Assembly: GCA_947626235.1 (NCBI GenBank)
Contig: CANQRI010000005.1
Coordinates: 1-32,836, forward strand
Direction: 5' to 3'
Length of the DNA: 32,836 bases
Source of the DNA: an uncultured Clostridia bacterium
Lineage (GTDB): Bacteria; Bacillota; Clostridia; TANB77; CAG-508
Of this stretch, positions 25,541 through 32,836 are shown one piece after another. The stretch's first letter is position 1, and every line of letters begins with the position of its first letter. A program made the position numbers and the translations under genes. The notes under the pieces are model-generated. The model had not been told where the DNA came from. It saw nothing but the letters and a program-made list of their open reading frames with translations, and searched no databases.

Positions 25541-26418
25541 GCTCTTGGGTGTGCTTTTTTATATACATTTTTTAAACTTTCATCTTGAAATTGCATATAT
25601 ACTTGTGTAGATGAAATATCTGAATGACCAAGCATTGTTTGAATTGCTTTTAAATCTGCTCCATTTTGAATAAGATGTGTTGCAAATGAATGTCTTAACA
25701 CATGTGGAGTGATATCTTTATCAATATGTGCTTGCTCTTTATAATATTTTACTATTTTCCAGAAACCTTGTCTTGTTAATCTTTGACCATTTATATTTAC
25801 AAATAGAGCTGGTTCTTCTTCACTTTTTATTAATATAGGTCTTGCTTCTTCCATATATTCTTTTAATGCTTTTAGAGACATTGTTCCAAGAGGAATACTT
25901 CTTTGCTTGTTAGCAACATGACAATTTACATATCCCTTTTCTAAATCGATATCTCCTACATCTAAAGATATTATTTCAGTTACCCTCATTCCTGTAGCGT
26001 ATGCAAATTCAAGCATAGCTTTATCTCTAGTGCCTTTTAAATCTACATCTTTAGGTTGATTTAATAATAGTTCAACTTCTTTTGAAGTTAATACACTAGG
26101 TACTCTCTTTTCTATTTTTGGTGACTGAATTCCTTCTGTTGGATCTTTTTTAGTTTTCTTATTTTTTACTAAAAATTGATAGAATGATCTAATTGAAGCT
26201 AAATTTCTTGAAATTGTTGATGGTTTCTTTCCTATTGATTTTAAGTAATCTAAATATCCTTTTATTTCTTCTTCTTCTACTTTTACATAATTTAATTTGT
26301 TTGTTTCTATATATTTAGTATAATACACAATATCTCTTCTATATGATTGTAATGTATTCTCTGATACTTTTTTATCATTTTGAAGAAATTCTAAAAAAAG
26401 TTTAAATTGTTTTTCCAT
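25537..26418 (-). CDS. XerC/XerD-type tyrosine recombinase
   Basis: Site-specific recombinase of the kind that resolves chromosome dimers at dif. Start choice: the frame opens at 26460, but GGGGAGC is 6 nt before ATG 26416-26418, giving 293 aa, the usual Xer size. N-terminal SAM-like DNA-binding domain (about 1-90), catalytic domain (about 105-290) with a full active site: Arg145 (TGMRVTE), Lys171, His239 and Arg242 (HVLRHSFATH), His265 (LGHSD) and Tyr274. The C terminus YKKAHPRA is normal and its stop codon lies in repeat copy R4. spoIIM lies upstream, a common clostridial neighbour, which argues for the housekeeping recombinase rather than a phage integrase. Confidence 0.93.
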   Translation of the reverse strand: MEKQFKLFLEFLQNDKKVSENTLQSYRRDIVYYTKYIETNKLNYVKVEEEEIKGYLDYLKSIGKKPSTISRNLASIRSFYQFLVKNKKTKKDPTEGIQSPKIEKRVPSVLTSKEVELLLNQPKDVDLKGTRDKAMLEFAYATGMRVTEIISLDVGDIDLEKGYVNCHVANKQRSIPLGTMSLKALKEYMEEARPILIKSEEEPALFVNINGQRLTRQGFWKIVKYYKEQAHIDKDITPHVLRHSFATHLIQNGADLKAIQTMLGHSDISSTQVYMQFQDESLKNVYKKAHPRA

Positions 26419-26480
26419 TTCAGCTCCCCTATTCTTATATATTTTCTTTGGTTTATGCAAAATTTACATAAACTATATAT

Positions 26481-26509
26481 GTTATATCAAATTACTTCAA
26501 AATTGTAAA
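26481..26509 (-). promoter_or_regulatory. Promoter of the tyrosine recombinase gene
   Basis: Minus strand: TTTACA (26504-26509), 17-bp spacer, TATAAC (26481-26486). It lies in the 119-nt gap after spoIIM and suggests expression independent of the sporulation gene. Confidence 0.6.
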
Positions 26510-26537
26510 GAGCTTTTTACAAAATTCTACAATTTTT

Positions 26538-27290
26538 TTATAAATATTTTATAAGCATCATCAACAAGTTTGAAGATATATATACTTCTACAAAAGACGA
26601 CAAAATTAGACATACTGTCATGATTCCAGAAAAAATTGTATGCCTATATATTTCTGTTTTTACATTTTCTTTTCTTTTATCCTTTATAATCGATTTATAT
26701 AATTTCATACCACTAACTGCTAAAGCAAAAATACATGGAATAAATATTATGTTCTGTGAAAATAATGTAATTAATCCAAATGCTATTCCCTTCCATGTAC
26801 CCAATGTAGCTATTATAACAGCTATTGTATAACCTAAGCTAAATCCTCTTATACAAATTATCGCATAAACAATAGGTATTCCTATTACTGTAGAACCTAT
26901 AAACCACAGTATAACTGCAAGTAATAAATTATTGACAATAGTAGTTCTCAACAAAACGTTTAAATCTATTTCATAGTCTGTTTTTAATGCATTTATAAAA
27001 TTGTTTAGATATTCACTTACTTCTTTTTGCTCATTTATATTTATGTTGTTTATAAAAATTACACCTAATAGTATTCCTATAACAAAGATTAGTGCTACAA
27101 TTAAATATTGTTTTAAATTCTTTTTTACATGTTCTTTTATAATATTTGTTATTTTATTATTTAATTTCCAGTTTCTTTTCTCTTGTTTTCTCAAATTTTT
27201 CACTTCCATTTCAATATGTTTTGGCAACAAATTATTTTTAAATAATATTTCTACATAATGTTTATTCATACATATTATTTTTAGAACCAA
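26538..27290 (-). CDS. spoIIM: Stage II sporulation protein M
   Basis: Membrane component of the engulfment machinery with SpoIID and SpoIIP, needed when the mother cell swallows the forespore. The product has a short cytoplasmic N terminus (with NNLLPKHIE), about five or six hydrophobic segments (about 62-85, 110-135, 140-165, 165-195, 220-245) and the conserved inner region with NNLLLAVILWFIGSTVIGIP. The start is uncertain: TTG 27290 opens the frame, with an ATG at codon 8 (27269) and another at codon 28; none has a strong, well-spaced ribosome binding site. A 26-bp palindrome with an AAGGAGGT site lies just upstream. Family call is firm. Confidence 0.9.
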   Translation of the reverse strand: MVLKIICMNKHYVEILFKNNLLPKHIEMEVKNLRKQEKRNWKLNNKITNIIKEHVKKNLKQYLIVALIFVIGILLGVIFINNININEQKEVSEYLNNFINALKTDYEIDLNVLLRTTIVNNLLLAVILWFIGSTVIGIPIVYAIICIRGFSLGYTIAVIIATLGTWKGIAFGLITLFSQNIIFIPCIFALAVSGMKLYKSIIKDKRKENVKTEIYRHTIFSGIMTVCLILSSFVEVYISSNLLMMLIKYL

Positions 27291-27300
27291 AATCGCATTT

Positions 27301-27326
27301 TAAAGGAGGTCATATGACCTCCTTTA
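27301..27326. terminator. 26-bp perfect palindrome with an AAGGAGGT site on each strand
   Basis: TAAAGGAGGTCAT followed by its exact reverse complement. On the minus strand it follows the 27340-28173 gene by 13 bp and can act as a weak terminator (T-poor tail). On both strands it reads AAAGGAGGTCATATG, a consensus ribosome binding site with an ATG, giving a short frame (MTSFKMRFWF on the minus strand) that ends near the spoIIM start. Confidence 0.6.
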
Positions 27327-27339
27327 AATTTGTTAATCT

Positions 27340-28173
27340 TTAATTTTCAATATGGTTTCTAAATTTCTTTTCCCTTGTCCTGAAATTCATCTTTCCAGTT
27401 ATTCCATCTTCTACAAAAATGCACTCTCCTTTTTCATCAACTTTTCCCAATACTTCATACTTAGGCTCTATAAACGTCTCAAAATTTTCGTCATAATATC
27501 CATATTTATGATTGGCATTTTCAAAATAATAATATTTTTTCCCCTCATATACAAATATGTTAAGAACTACGCCATTTACAGTATGTAATATCTTTTCTTT
27601 TCCTCCTTTTGAATTTATAATCGTGGATTCATCATTATGCCATTCATATTCGCTTTGGGATTTTAATCCAACAAATAAATCATCTCCAAGATATTTCACA
27701 TCATTATATATCCCACATGAAACTACAGACTTAATGTCTGAATTTAAAACACCTACTTTCATTATTTTTCGTCTTTCATCTGTAGTAGTTACTTTAACAT
27801 AGCCATCCTTAAAATAATCATACTCTACTCTGTAATATTCACGTGGACTAACTCTCTGAAGATCCTGATCAAATATAGCATAACTAAATGTATTCTCATT
27901 ATACAATATGATATATCCATTTTTCCATCCTTTTGGCATTAGTAATGAATTATTACTTCTACTACTATATGGCGTTTTTTCTTTTACTTCATAATCTTCA
28001 TCAATAATGACTAACCTTTCACTTAAAGCAAGAGCATAGCCATCTTTAAAGTCTGTAACATAACTAAATCGCTCCTTTTTTTCTTTTAGGCTATCTACTG
28101 CAGAAGTAATAGTTTCGCTACTCTTTTTCTCACCTTTAGTTTCTAAAGTATTGTTTTTCCGCAAGAATTGCAT
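27340..28173 (-). CDS. Uncharacterised WG-repeat-like protein
   Basis: I do not recognise a named family. The 277-residue protein has no signal peptide or membrane segment. After a polar N terminus (about 1-35) come repeated short beta units built on FKDGYALA, WKNGYIIL, FKDGYVKV and KYGYYDENF, each followed by text like 'inferred from the next unit', which resembles WG/beta-propeller proteins. A cytosolic beta-rich protein, perhaps a binding module, is the most that can be said. It has a consensus promoter, AAAGGAG before ATG 28173 and a palindromic terminator, so it is a deliberately expressed single gene between spoIIM and the ABC exporter. Confidence 0.7.
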   Translation of the reverse strand: MQFLRKNNTLETKGEKKSSETITSAVDSLKEKKERFSYVTDFKDGYALALSERLVIIDEDYEVKEKTPYSSRSNNSLLMPKGWKNGYIILYNENTFSYAIFDQDLQRVSPREYYRVEYDYFKDGYVKVTTTDERRKIMKVGVLNSDIKSVVSCGIYNDVKYLGDDLFVGLKSQSEYEWHNDESTIINSKGGKEKILHTVNGVVLNIFVYEGKKYYYFENANHKYGYYDENFETFIEPKYEVLGKVDEKGECIFVEDGITGKMNFRTREKKFRNHIEN

Positions 28174-28225
28174 ATTTTTCTCCTTTCTTAATTAAGAAAT
28201 GTTTATGATACAACTATTTTGCGCA

Positions 28226-28254
28226 ATTATATCATTTTATGTTAATTTTGTCAA
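28226..28254 (-). promoter_or_regulatory. Perfect consensus sigmaA promoter for the 27340-28173 gene
   Basis: Minus strand: TTGACA (28249-28254), exact 17-bp spacer, TATAAT (28226-28231). Both hexamers match consensus, predicting strong expression. The start would fall near 28219, about 45 nt ahead of the ATG. Confidence 0.88.
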
Positions 28255-28258
28255 GTTT

Positions 28259-28307
28259 AAAGGACGTTATCTCGCGTTCGTTTTTCGAATGTAAAGATAC
28301 GTCCTTT
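28259..28307 (-). terminator. Terminator-like hairpin after the ABC exporter operon
   Basis: AAAGGACGTATCT pairs with AGATAACGTCCTTT (one bulged base), with an inner CATTCG/CGAACG stem. It lies 5 bp past the exporter stop; the tail TTTAAAC is short in T. The next gene's -35 box starts 4 bp beyond. Confidence 0.65.
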
Positions 28308-28311
28308 CTAA

Positions 28312-30138
28312 TTAACTTGCCTCTTCATCACAATCTTCAAATTGACTATTATATAAATTAGCATAAAATCCATCTTTGGCTAATAACTCTTCATGTGTGC
28401 CTTGTTCAACTATATCTCCATGATCCATAACTAAAATTAAATCTGCATTTTTTATTGTAGACAATCTATGTGCAATAATAAAACTTGTTCTTCCTTTCAT
28501 TAAGTTATCCATTGCATCTTGAATTTGTATTTCAGTTCTTGTATCTATTGAACTTGTAGCCTCATCTAATATTAATATTTTAGGGTCTGCCAATATAACT
28601 CTGGCTATTGTTAATAATTGCTTTTGACCTGCTGATATATTACTAGACTCTTCATTTAATACCATATCATATGAATTTGGAAGAGTTTTTATAAAGTGGT
28701 GCACATGTGCTGCCTTAGCTGCTTCTATAACTTCAGTATCTGTTGCATCTGGCTTTCCATACCTAATATTATCTTTTATACTTCCACCAAATAGCCATGT
28801 ATCCTGCAATACCATTCCAAACATTTTTCTTAAGTCGCCTCTATTAAAGTCTTTTACATTTATTCCATCTATATAAATTCCACCACTATTTACATCATAA
28901 AATCTCATAAGTAGTTTTACCATAGTTGTTTTTCCTGCACCTGTTGGACCTACTATAGCTATTTTTTGACCATCTTTTACATCTGCATTAAAGTCGTTTA
29001 TAATTATTCTGTTCTCATCATATCCAAAGTTAACATGGTCAAATTTTATATTTCCTTTTAGACCTTCTGTAGATTTTGGATTTTCTATCGTCTGTATTTC
29101 TTCCTTTTCATCTAAAAATTCCAATACTCTTTCAGCGGCAGCTATCATTAATTGTATCATTCCTGAAACTTGGGCTACCTGTGCTATAGGCTGTGTAAAT
29201 TGCTTGTTATATTGCATAAATGATTGTATATTACCTACTGTAATTTTGCCTTGTATTGCAAAATAGCCACCTACTATTGCAACTGCTACATAACCTATAT
29301 TTCCCAAGAAATTCATTATTGGGTGCATTAAGCCAGATAAGAATTGTGATCTCCAACCTGCATGGTATAATTCATCATTTTGTTTTCTAAATTGCTCTAA
29401 TGCTTTTTCTTCCCCATTAAATGCTTTTACTATATTGTGACCACTGTATATTTCTTCTACTTGGCCATTTACATGCCCTAAATATGCTTGTTGTTTTACG
29501 AAATATTTTTGTGATTTTCCTACAATTTGCTTTACAACAAAACCTGCTATTGGAAGTATAATAATAGATATTAATGTCATTTCCCAACTAATTGTAAGCA
29601 TCATTATAATTATTCCTATTATTGTACATATTGATGTTATAATTTGAGTAATACTTTGGTTTAAGTTTTGTGCGAGCATATCTATATCGTTCGTTAATAT
29701 AGATAGAAGTTCACCATTTGTTTTTCCATCAAAATATTTCATTGGAATTCTACTTATTTTTTCAATCATGTCGTTACGAAGTCTAAAAGTAAGTCTCTGT
29801 ACAACGCTCGTCATTGTAAAACCTTGGATTAGTGCAAATGCAGCACTTACCACATACAATGTAAGAAGAGTTAAAAGTATTTGCGCTATGGCCTCAAAAT
29901 TAATGCCTGTTCCACCAGATAATTTGCTAACAATACCATTAAATATTTCTGTAGTTGCATTTCCTAAAATCTTTGGACCTATTATTGAAAATACTGTACT
30001 ACCAACAGCAAAAACAAACACTATTATTAATTTCCATTTATAGTCTTTTACATATTTATTAAATAATTTTTTTAATGTACCTTTTACGTCTTTTGCTTTC
30101 TCTACTTTACCTACTCTAGGTCTCATTGGTCCTGGCAT
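28312..30138 (-). CDS. ABC exporter half-transporter (consensus ATPase partner)
   Basis: One subunit of a heterodimeric multidrug-type exporter (BmrCD / TM287-288 architecture). Six transmembrane helices (about 35-330) and a nucleotide-binding domain (about 365-600) with Walker A GPTGAGKTT, Walker B ILILDEATSSID including the catalytic Glu, and an intact switch His in IIAHRLST. Its signature motif is ISAGQ rather than LSGGQ. Paired with the adjacent subunit, this gives one complete ATPase site (Walker A/B here with the VSGGQ of the partner) and one degenerate site. ATG 30138 is 3 nt from the partner's stop, with GGGAGGAG inside the partner's end. Substrate is unknown; no regulator gene is adjacent. 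Confidence 0.92.
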   Translation of the reverse strand: MPGPMRPRVGKVEKAKDVKGTLKKLFNKYVKDYKWKLIIVFVFAVGSTVFSIIGPKILGNATTEIFNGIVSKLSGGTGINFEAIAQILLTLLTLYVVSAAFALIQGFTMTSVVQRLTFRLRNDMIEKISRIPMKYFDGKTNGELLSILTNDIDMLAQNLNQSITQIITSICTIIGIIIMMLTISWEMTLISIIILPIAGFVVKQIVGKSQKYFVKQQAYLGHVNGQVEEIYSGHNIVKAFNGEEKALEQFRKQNDELYHAGWRSQFLSGLMHPIMNFLGNIGYVAVAIVGGYFAIQGKITVGNIQSFMQYNKQFTQPIAQVAQVSGMIQLMIAAAERVLEFLDEKEEIQTIENPKSTEGLKGNIKFDHVNFGYDENRIIINDFNADVKDGQKIAIVGPTGAGKTTMVKLLMRFYDVNSGGIYIDGINVKDFNRGDLRKMFGMVLQDTWLFGGSIKDNIRYGKPDATDTEVIEAAKAAHVHHFIKTLPNSYDMVLNEESSNISAGQKQLLTIARVILADPKILILDEATSSIDTRTEIQIQDAMDNLMKGRTSFIIAHRLSTIKNADLILVMDHGDIVEQGTHEELLAKDGFYANLYNSQFEDCDEEAS

Positions 30139-30141
30139 TAC

Positions 30142-32436
30142 TTACTCCTCCCTTCCTTTTAATTCTTCTTCAGATAATTGTGATAAAGCTATTTGTCTAT
30201 ATGTTTCACAATTTTCCATTAATTCCTCATGGGTTCCCTTTCCAACAATTTTTCCTTCCTCTAGCACAATAATTTGTTCTGCTTCCATTATTGTACTAAT
30301 TCTTTGCGCTACAATAATCATTGTTTTTCCATGAGTTTTTTCTTTTAAAGTTTCTCTTAATTTTCTATCTGTTTTTAAGTCTAAAGCTGAAAAACTATCA
30401 TCAAATATAAATATTTCTGGGTCTATTGCTAATGCTCTTGCTATTGATAAACGCTGTTTTTGACCACCAGACACATTATTTCCACCTTGTGCTATTGGTG
30501 ATAAATACTTCTCGTCTTTTGACTCTATAAATTCTGATGCTTGCGCAATATCTGCTACAAGTTCCATTTGCTTATCATCTAAATTTTCATTTCCATATTT
30601 TATATTAGATTCTATTGTACCTGAAAATAGCACTCCCTTTTGAGGAACAAAACCTATTCTTTTTCTCAATTCCTTTTGTGGAACTTCTTTTACATTAACG
30701 CCATCTACTAAAATTTCTCCTCTTGTAACATCATAAAAACGAGGTATTAAGTTTACTACTGTTGACTTTCCACTACCTGTACTTCCTATAATTGCCGTTG
30801 TTTCTCCAGGTTTTGCAGTAAAATCTATATCTGTAATAATTTCACTATCTGCATCTGGATACCTAAATGAAACATTTTTAAATTCAACTAAACCTTTTTT
30901 AGTTTCATCAAATTGTTTTGGATTATTTGTATCTTTTATATTTGGATCTTTTTCTAATACTTCATTAATTCTCTTTGCTGAAACTTGTGCTCTAGGTAAC
31001 ATTATAGAAATCATTGAAATAAACAAGAAACTCATTATAATATGCATTGTATATTGAGTAAATGCCATTAAGTCTCCTACTTGTATTATTCCTTGGTCTA
31101 CGTTTTGTCCACCAACCCAAATAATAAGTAGCATTACAGAATTCATAACAAACATCATCATAGGCATCATTATGCTCATTGCTCTATTTATAAATATGCC
31201 ATTTTTCATAAGATCTGTGTTCGCATCTCTAAAACGATTTTCTTCTCTTTTTTGCGTATTAAATGCACGAATTACTGGCACACCAGTTAAAATTTCTCTT
31301 GACACTCTATTTATTCCATCTATTAAATATTGACCTTTACGGAATTTAGGCATTGCTACAGCAAATAGTGTAACTATAATTATAACTATAGCTGAAATTG
31401 CCAATGCTATAATCCATGCCATTGAAAAGTTGCTTGTAGAAATTACTCTAATTAACCCTCCAATACCCATAATTGGAGCATATACAACAACTCTAAATAA
31501 CATAGTCATAAGCATTTGAATTTGCTGAATATCGTTTGTACTACGAGTAATTAAAGAAGCTGTTGAGAACTCCCTAAACTCTTTAGTTGAAAACTTCAAT
31601 ACTTTGCTAAATACTTTTTCTCTTAACACTTTTCCAAGCTTTGCTGCCACCCTTGCAGATAAAAGCATAATTGTAACAGCAGCTGCCATACTAACTAAAG
31701 CTAAACCTAACATTTGAAGCCCAGTTATAAATATGTAATCATTTTGTATTTTATCCGTATTTATTCCTATGCTTTGATACATTTGCTTAATAATTGCTAT
31801 TGTCGCCTGTGATAATGATGTTCCCTCTAGCATTTTAAGTTGATCATCATATTGGCTTAACATTGCATCAAGTTGCCTTTCAGGTAAAGTTTTTAAAATT
31901 TCCATTAAACTCATATTTTGGAATGTTTGCATACTTATATTTATATTCATTCCATTTTTTATTCCGCCCATTTGCTTTAATATGTTTTGTTTTAGTTGTT
32001 CAGCAGTTTCTTCATTCATTGTATATGAAGAAATAATTAATGGTTTAGCAATTAAGCTTTGTAAATCTTCATTTTTTACAGCTTCTTTATTATTAATAAC
32101 ATAATAAGCATTTTCTTCAATCACTTTTTCATTACCTAATAAATTATTAATAATATCAACTTGCTCACTATTTAATTCTTCTTTATTTTTTACTAAAGTA
32201 TAATTTTCTAAAATTCTTTCATCTTCTTTAGCAAATATTAACATACTTTCCATCTGTTCCTTCGAAAGAATTTCTGGAACTGGATTTTCAATACCACCTG
32301 CTTGAATACCCACATTTACAATTTTAGAAGTATAATTTGGTAACTCTAAATCTGTATATGCTTGCAGACATAATAGTAGTATTATAAATATTAATGATAC
32401 TGCTGAATTTTTTAAGTTTCTAAATATTTTTAACAT
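30142..32436 (-). CDS. ABC exporter half-transporter (degenerate-site partner) with large extracellular insert
   Basis: Other subunit of the heterodimeric exporter. An N-terminal helix (about 12-30) is followed by about 200 residues of polar extracellular sequence (about 35-235) before the second helix; this is much longer than in BmrC and is Asn/Glu/Lys-rich. Remaining helices lie at about 240-480. NBD (about 515-760): Walker A GSTGSGKST (551-559), signature VSGGQ (655-659), Walker B IFIFDD with Asp680 in place of the catalytic Glu, and Gln711 in place of the switch His (IIVAQRIS). It therefore supplies the degenerate site and the good signature. ATG 32436 follows AAAGGAAAG. Nested palindromic repeats lie immediately upstream. 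Confidence 0.92.
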   Translation of the reverse strand: MLKIFRNLKNSAVSLIFIILLLCLQAYTDLELPNYTSKIVNVGIQAGGIENPVPEILSKEQMESMLIFAKEDERILENYTLVKNKEELNSEQVDIINNLLGNEKVIEENAYYVINNKEAVKNEDLQSLIAKPLIISSYTMNEETAEQLKQNILKQMGGIKNGMNINISMQTFQNMSLMEILKTLPERQLDAMLSQYDDQLKMLEGTSLSQATIAIIKQMYQSIGINTDKIQNDYIFITGLQMLGLALVSMAAAVTIMLLSARVAAKLGKVLREKVFSKVLKFSTKEFREFSTASLITRSTNDIQQIQMLMTMLFRVVVYAPIMGIGGLIRVISTSNFSMAWIIALAISAIVIIIVTLFAVAMPKFRKGQYLIDGINRVSREILTGVPVIRAFNTQKREENRFRDANTDLMKNGIFINRAMSIMMPMMMFVMNSVMLLIIWVGGQNVDQGIIQVGDLMAFTQYTMHIIMSFLFISMISIMLPRAQVSAKRINEVLEKDPNIKDTNNPKQFDETKKGLVEFKNVSFRYPDADSEIITDIDFTAKPGETTAIIGSTGSGKSTVVNLIPRFYDVTRGEILVDGVNVKEVPQKELRKRIGFVPQKGVLFSGTIESNIKYGNENLDDKQMELVADIAQASEFIESKDEKYLSPIAQGGNNVSGGQKQRLSIARALAIDPEIFIFDDSFSALDLKTDRKLRETLKEKTHGKTMIIVAQRISTIMEAEQIIVLEEGKIVGKGTHEELMENCETYRQIALSQLSEEELKGREE

Positions 32437-32457
32437 CTTTTCTTACTTTCCTTTCAG

Positions 32458-32493
32458 GCTAAACTATTAGGGACGGGGTTAAATAGTTTAACC
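32458..32493 (+). repeat. 36-bp GGGACGGGG repeat, copy R5
   Basis: GCTAAACTATT, AGGGACGGGGTTA, AATAGTTTAACC. The central 31 bp is identical to R1/R2. It is a perfect 36-bp inverted partner of R6, including the non-core flanks. Confidence 0.9.
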
Positions 32494-32512
32494 CAAAATC
32501 TATTTATTTTAT

Positions 32513-32642
32513 TTGCCAAACATTAATATTATATATTTTTACATTGCCCCATTTAAGAAAATGTAACTCACTTATGTTCGTAACATTTTCTAAAACGGTC
32601 CCCACGAACCATTTCAAAATATATAATATTAATGTTTGGCAA
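32513..32642 (-). repeat. Long palindromic element B (27-bp arms, interior GTGGGGACC)
   Basis: Arms 32513-32539 and 32616-32642 are a perfect 27-bp inverted repeat starting TTGCCAAACATTAATATT. Inside is a further hairpin AGAAAATGTAAC / GTAACATTTTCT (one mismatch in 12). The minus strand carries GTGGGGACC on the 5' side of the inner hairpin, as in element A (7179-7324). Repeats R5 and R6 flank it at nearly equal distance (19 and 17 bp). Confidence 0.82.
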
Positions 32643-32659
32643 TATAATCATTACTACCT

Positions 32660-32695
32660 GGTTAAACTATTTAACCCCGTCCCTAATAGTTTAGC
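32660..32695 (-). repeat. 36-bp GGGACGGGG repeat, copy R6
   Basis: Perfect inverted partner of R5 (GGTTAAACTATT, TAACCCCGTCCCT, AATAGTTTAGC on the plus strand). Together they bound a 238-bp unit that encloses element B. Confidence 0.9.
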
Positions 32696-32763
32696 ATCTT
32701 ATGAATTATATTCAATCTCTGTTTATTTGTCAACTAATTTTATGTGACTTTTATGTGAATATG

Positions 32764-32813
32764 AAAGAAATGTGATAATGTCTTAATTAAAGAAATGAGA
32801 AAATGTCCCAACT
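32764..32813. repeat. Two tandem copies of a 25-bp direct repeat
   Basis: Copies 32764-32788 and 32789-32813 share 20 of 25 bases, with common text AAAGAAATG and AATGTC. Tandem AATGTC-type repeats of this size resemble the internal terminal repeats of some insertion sequences (for example IS21-type ends), but the element, if any, lies past the window. Confidence 0.5.
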
Positions 32814-32836
32814 AAAAAATATTTGTTCTCTTAAAT

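Larger units (their letters stand above)
32437..32836. other. 400-bp gene-free region of nested palindromes upstream of the ABC exporter
   Basis: No gene is supported. It holds the exporter ribosome binding site, repeat copy R5 (32458-32493), palindromic element B (32513-32642), repeat copy R6 (32660-32695), an AT-rich stretch and a 25-bp direct repeat pair (32764-32813). The exporter promoter is not obvious; it may lie outside the repeat block or within it. Confidence 0.7.

Noticed and set aside
25537..26418. Integrase of a mobile element or integron
   Set aside because: Size, C terminus and neighbour spoIIM fit the housekeeping Xer recombinase; no att site, cassette array or phage genes are nearby.
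32544..32747. Plus-strand 67-codon frame in the region upstream of the ABC exporter
   Set aside because: It runs through palindromic element B and repeat R6 and has no credible start or family.
1..32836. CRISPR array, tRNA, rRNA or tmRNA genes
   Set aside because: No regularly spaced direct repeats, no cloverleaf-like sequences and no rRNA-like stretches were recognised; short repeats present are palindromic and dispersed.

Overview
The window is a very AT-rich stretch (by eye under about 30% G+C) of a Gram-positive Clostridia-type (Bacillota) chromosome. Evidence: spoIIM for endospore formation, an LPKTG cell-wall anchor with a sortase, AAGGAGG-type ribosome binding sites, and housekeeping genes typical of the group (rnr-secG, ftsH, cysS, a class A PBP, rny, a XerC/D recombinase). 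Apart from the partial first gene and one pseudouridine synthase, all genes lie on the minus strand. No rRNA, tRNA, CRISPR array or complete transposase gene was seen. Species cannot be named from this window.

Layout by coordinate. 1-1597: 3' part of an NFACT-family gene (RqcH/FbpA-like) whose last codons are shifted out of frame by one apparent extra base. 1611-10831: a surface locus in two minus-strand units. The upstream unit (10831 to 7388) encodes a glucosaminidase ending in a dockerin and a membrane-anchored SH3/beta-sandwich protein. The downstream unit (7065 to 1611) encodes an LPKTG-anchored cohesin-like protein, a sortase, a second dockerin-bearing glucosaminidase and a membrane-anchored cohesin-like protein. 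11059-13658: rnr and secG. 13835-14278: an isolated gene of visibly higher G+C. 14402-16132: a CAP/SH3 secreted protein and a divergent RluA-type pseudouridine synthase. 16270-20657: ftsH, a DUF1189-like membrane gene and cysS. 20777-26418: class A PBP, RNase Y and a tyrosine recombinase. 26538-28173: spoIIM and an unknown gene with a consensus promoter. 28312-32436: a heterodimeric ABC exporter pair.

Main biological idea: the 1.6-10.8 kb locus looks like a cohesin-dockerin assembly in which the docked enzymes are peptidoglycan hydrolases rather than cellulases. One cohesin-like protein would be sortase-linked to the wall, another held in the membrane, and the two dockerin-bearing glucosaminidases would dock on them. 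This is inferred from domain order and gene order and is not demonstrated.

Second theme: the intergenic regions are rich in short palindromic repeats sharing a GGGAC core. A 31-bp repeat occurs six times as three inverted pairs (13341/14374, 25400/25505, 32458/32660). Two long palindromes (7179-7324, 32513-32642) share an interior GTGGGGACC. Two REP-like units lie at 13233-13268 and 16112-16156. Several touch stop codons or ribosome binding sites. They look like non-autonomous mobile elements, but no mobilising enzyme is encoded here.
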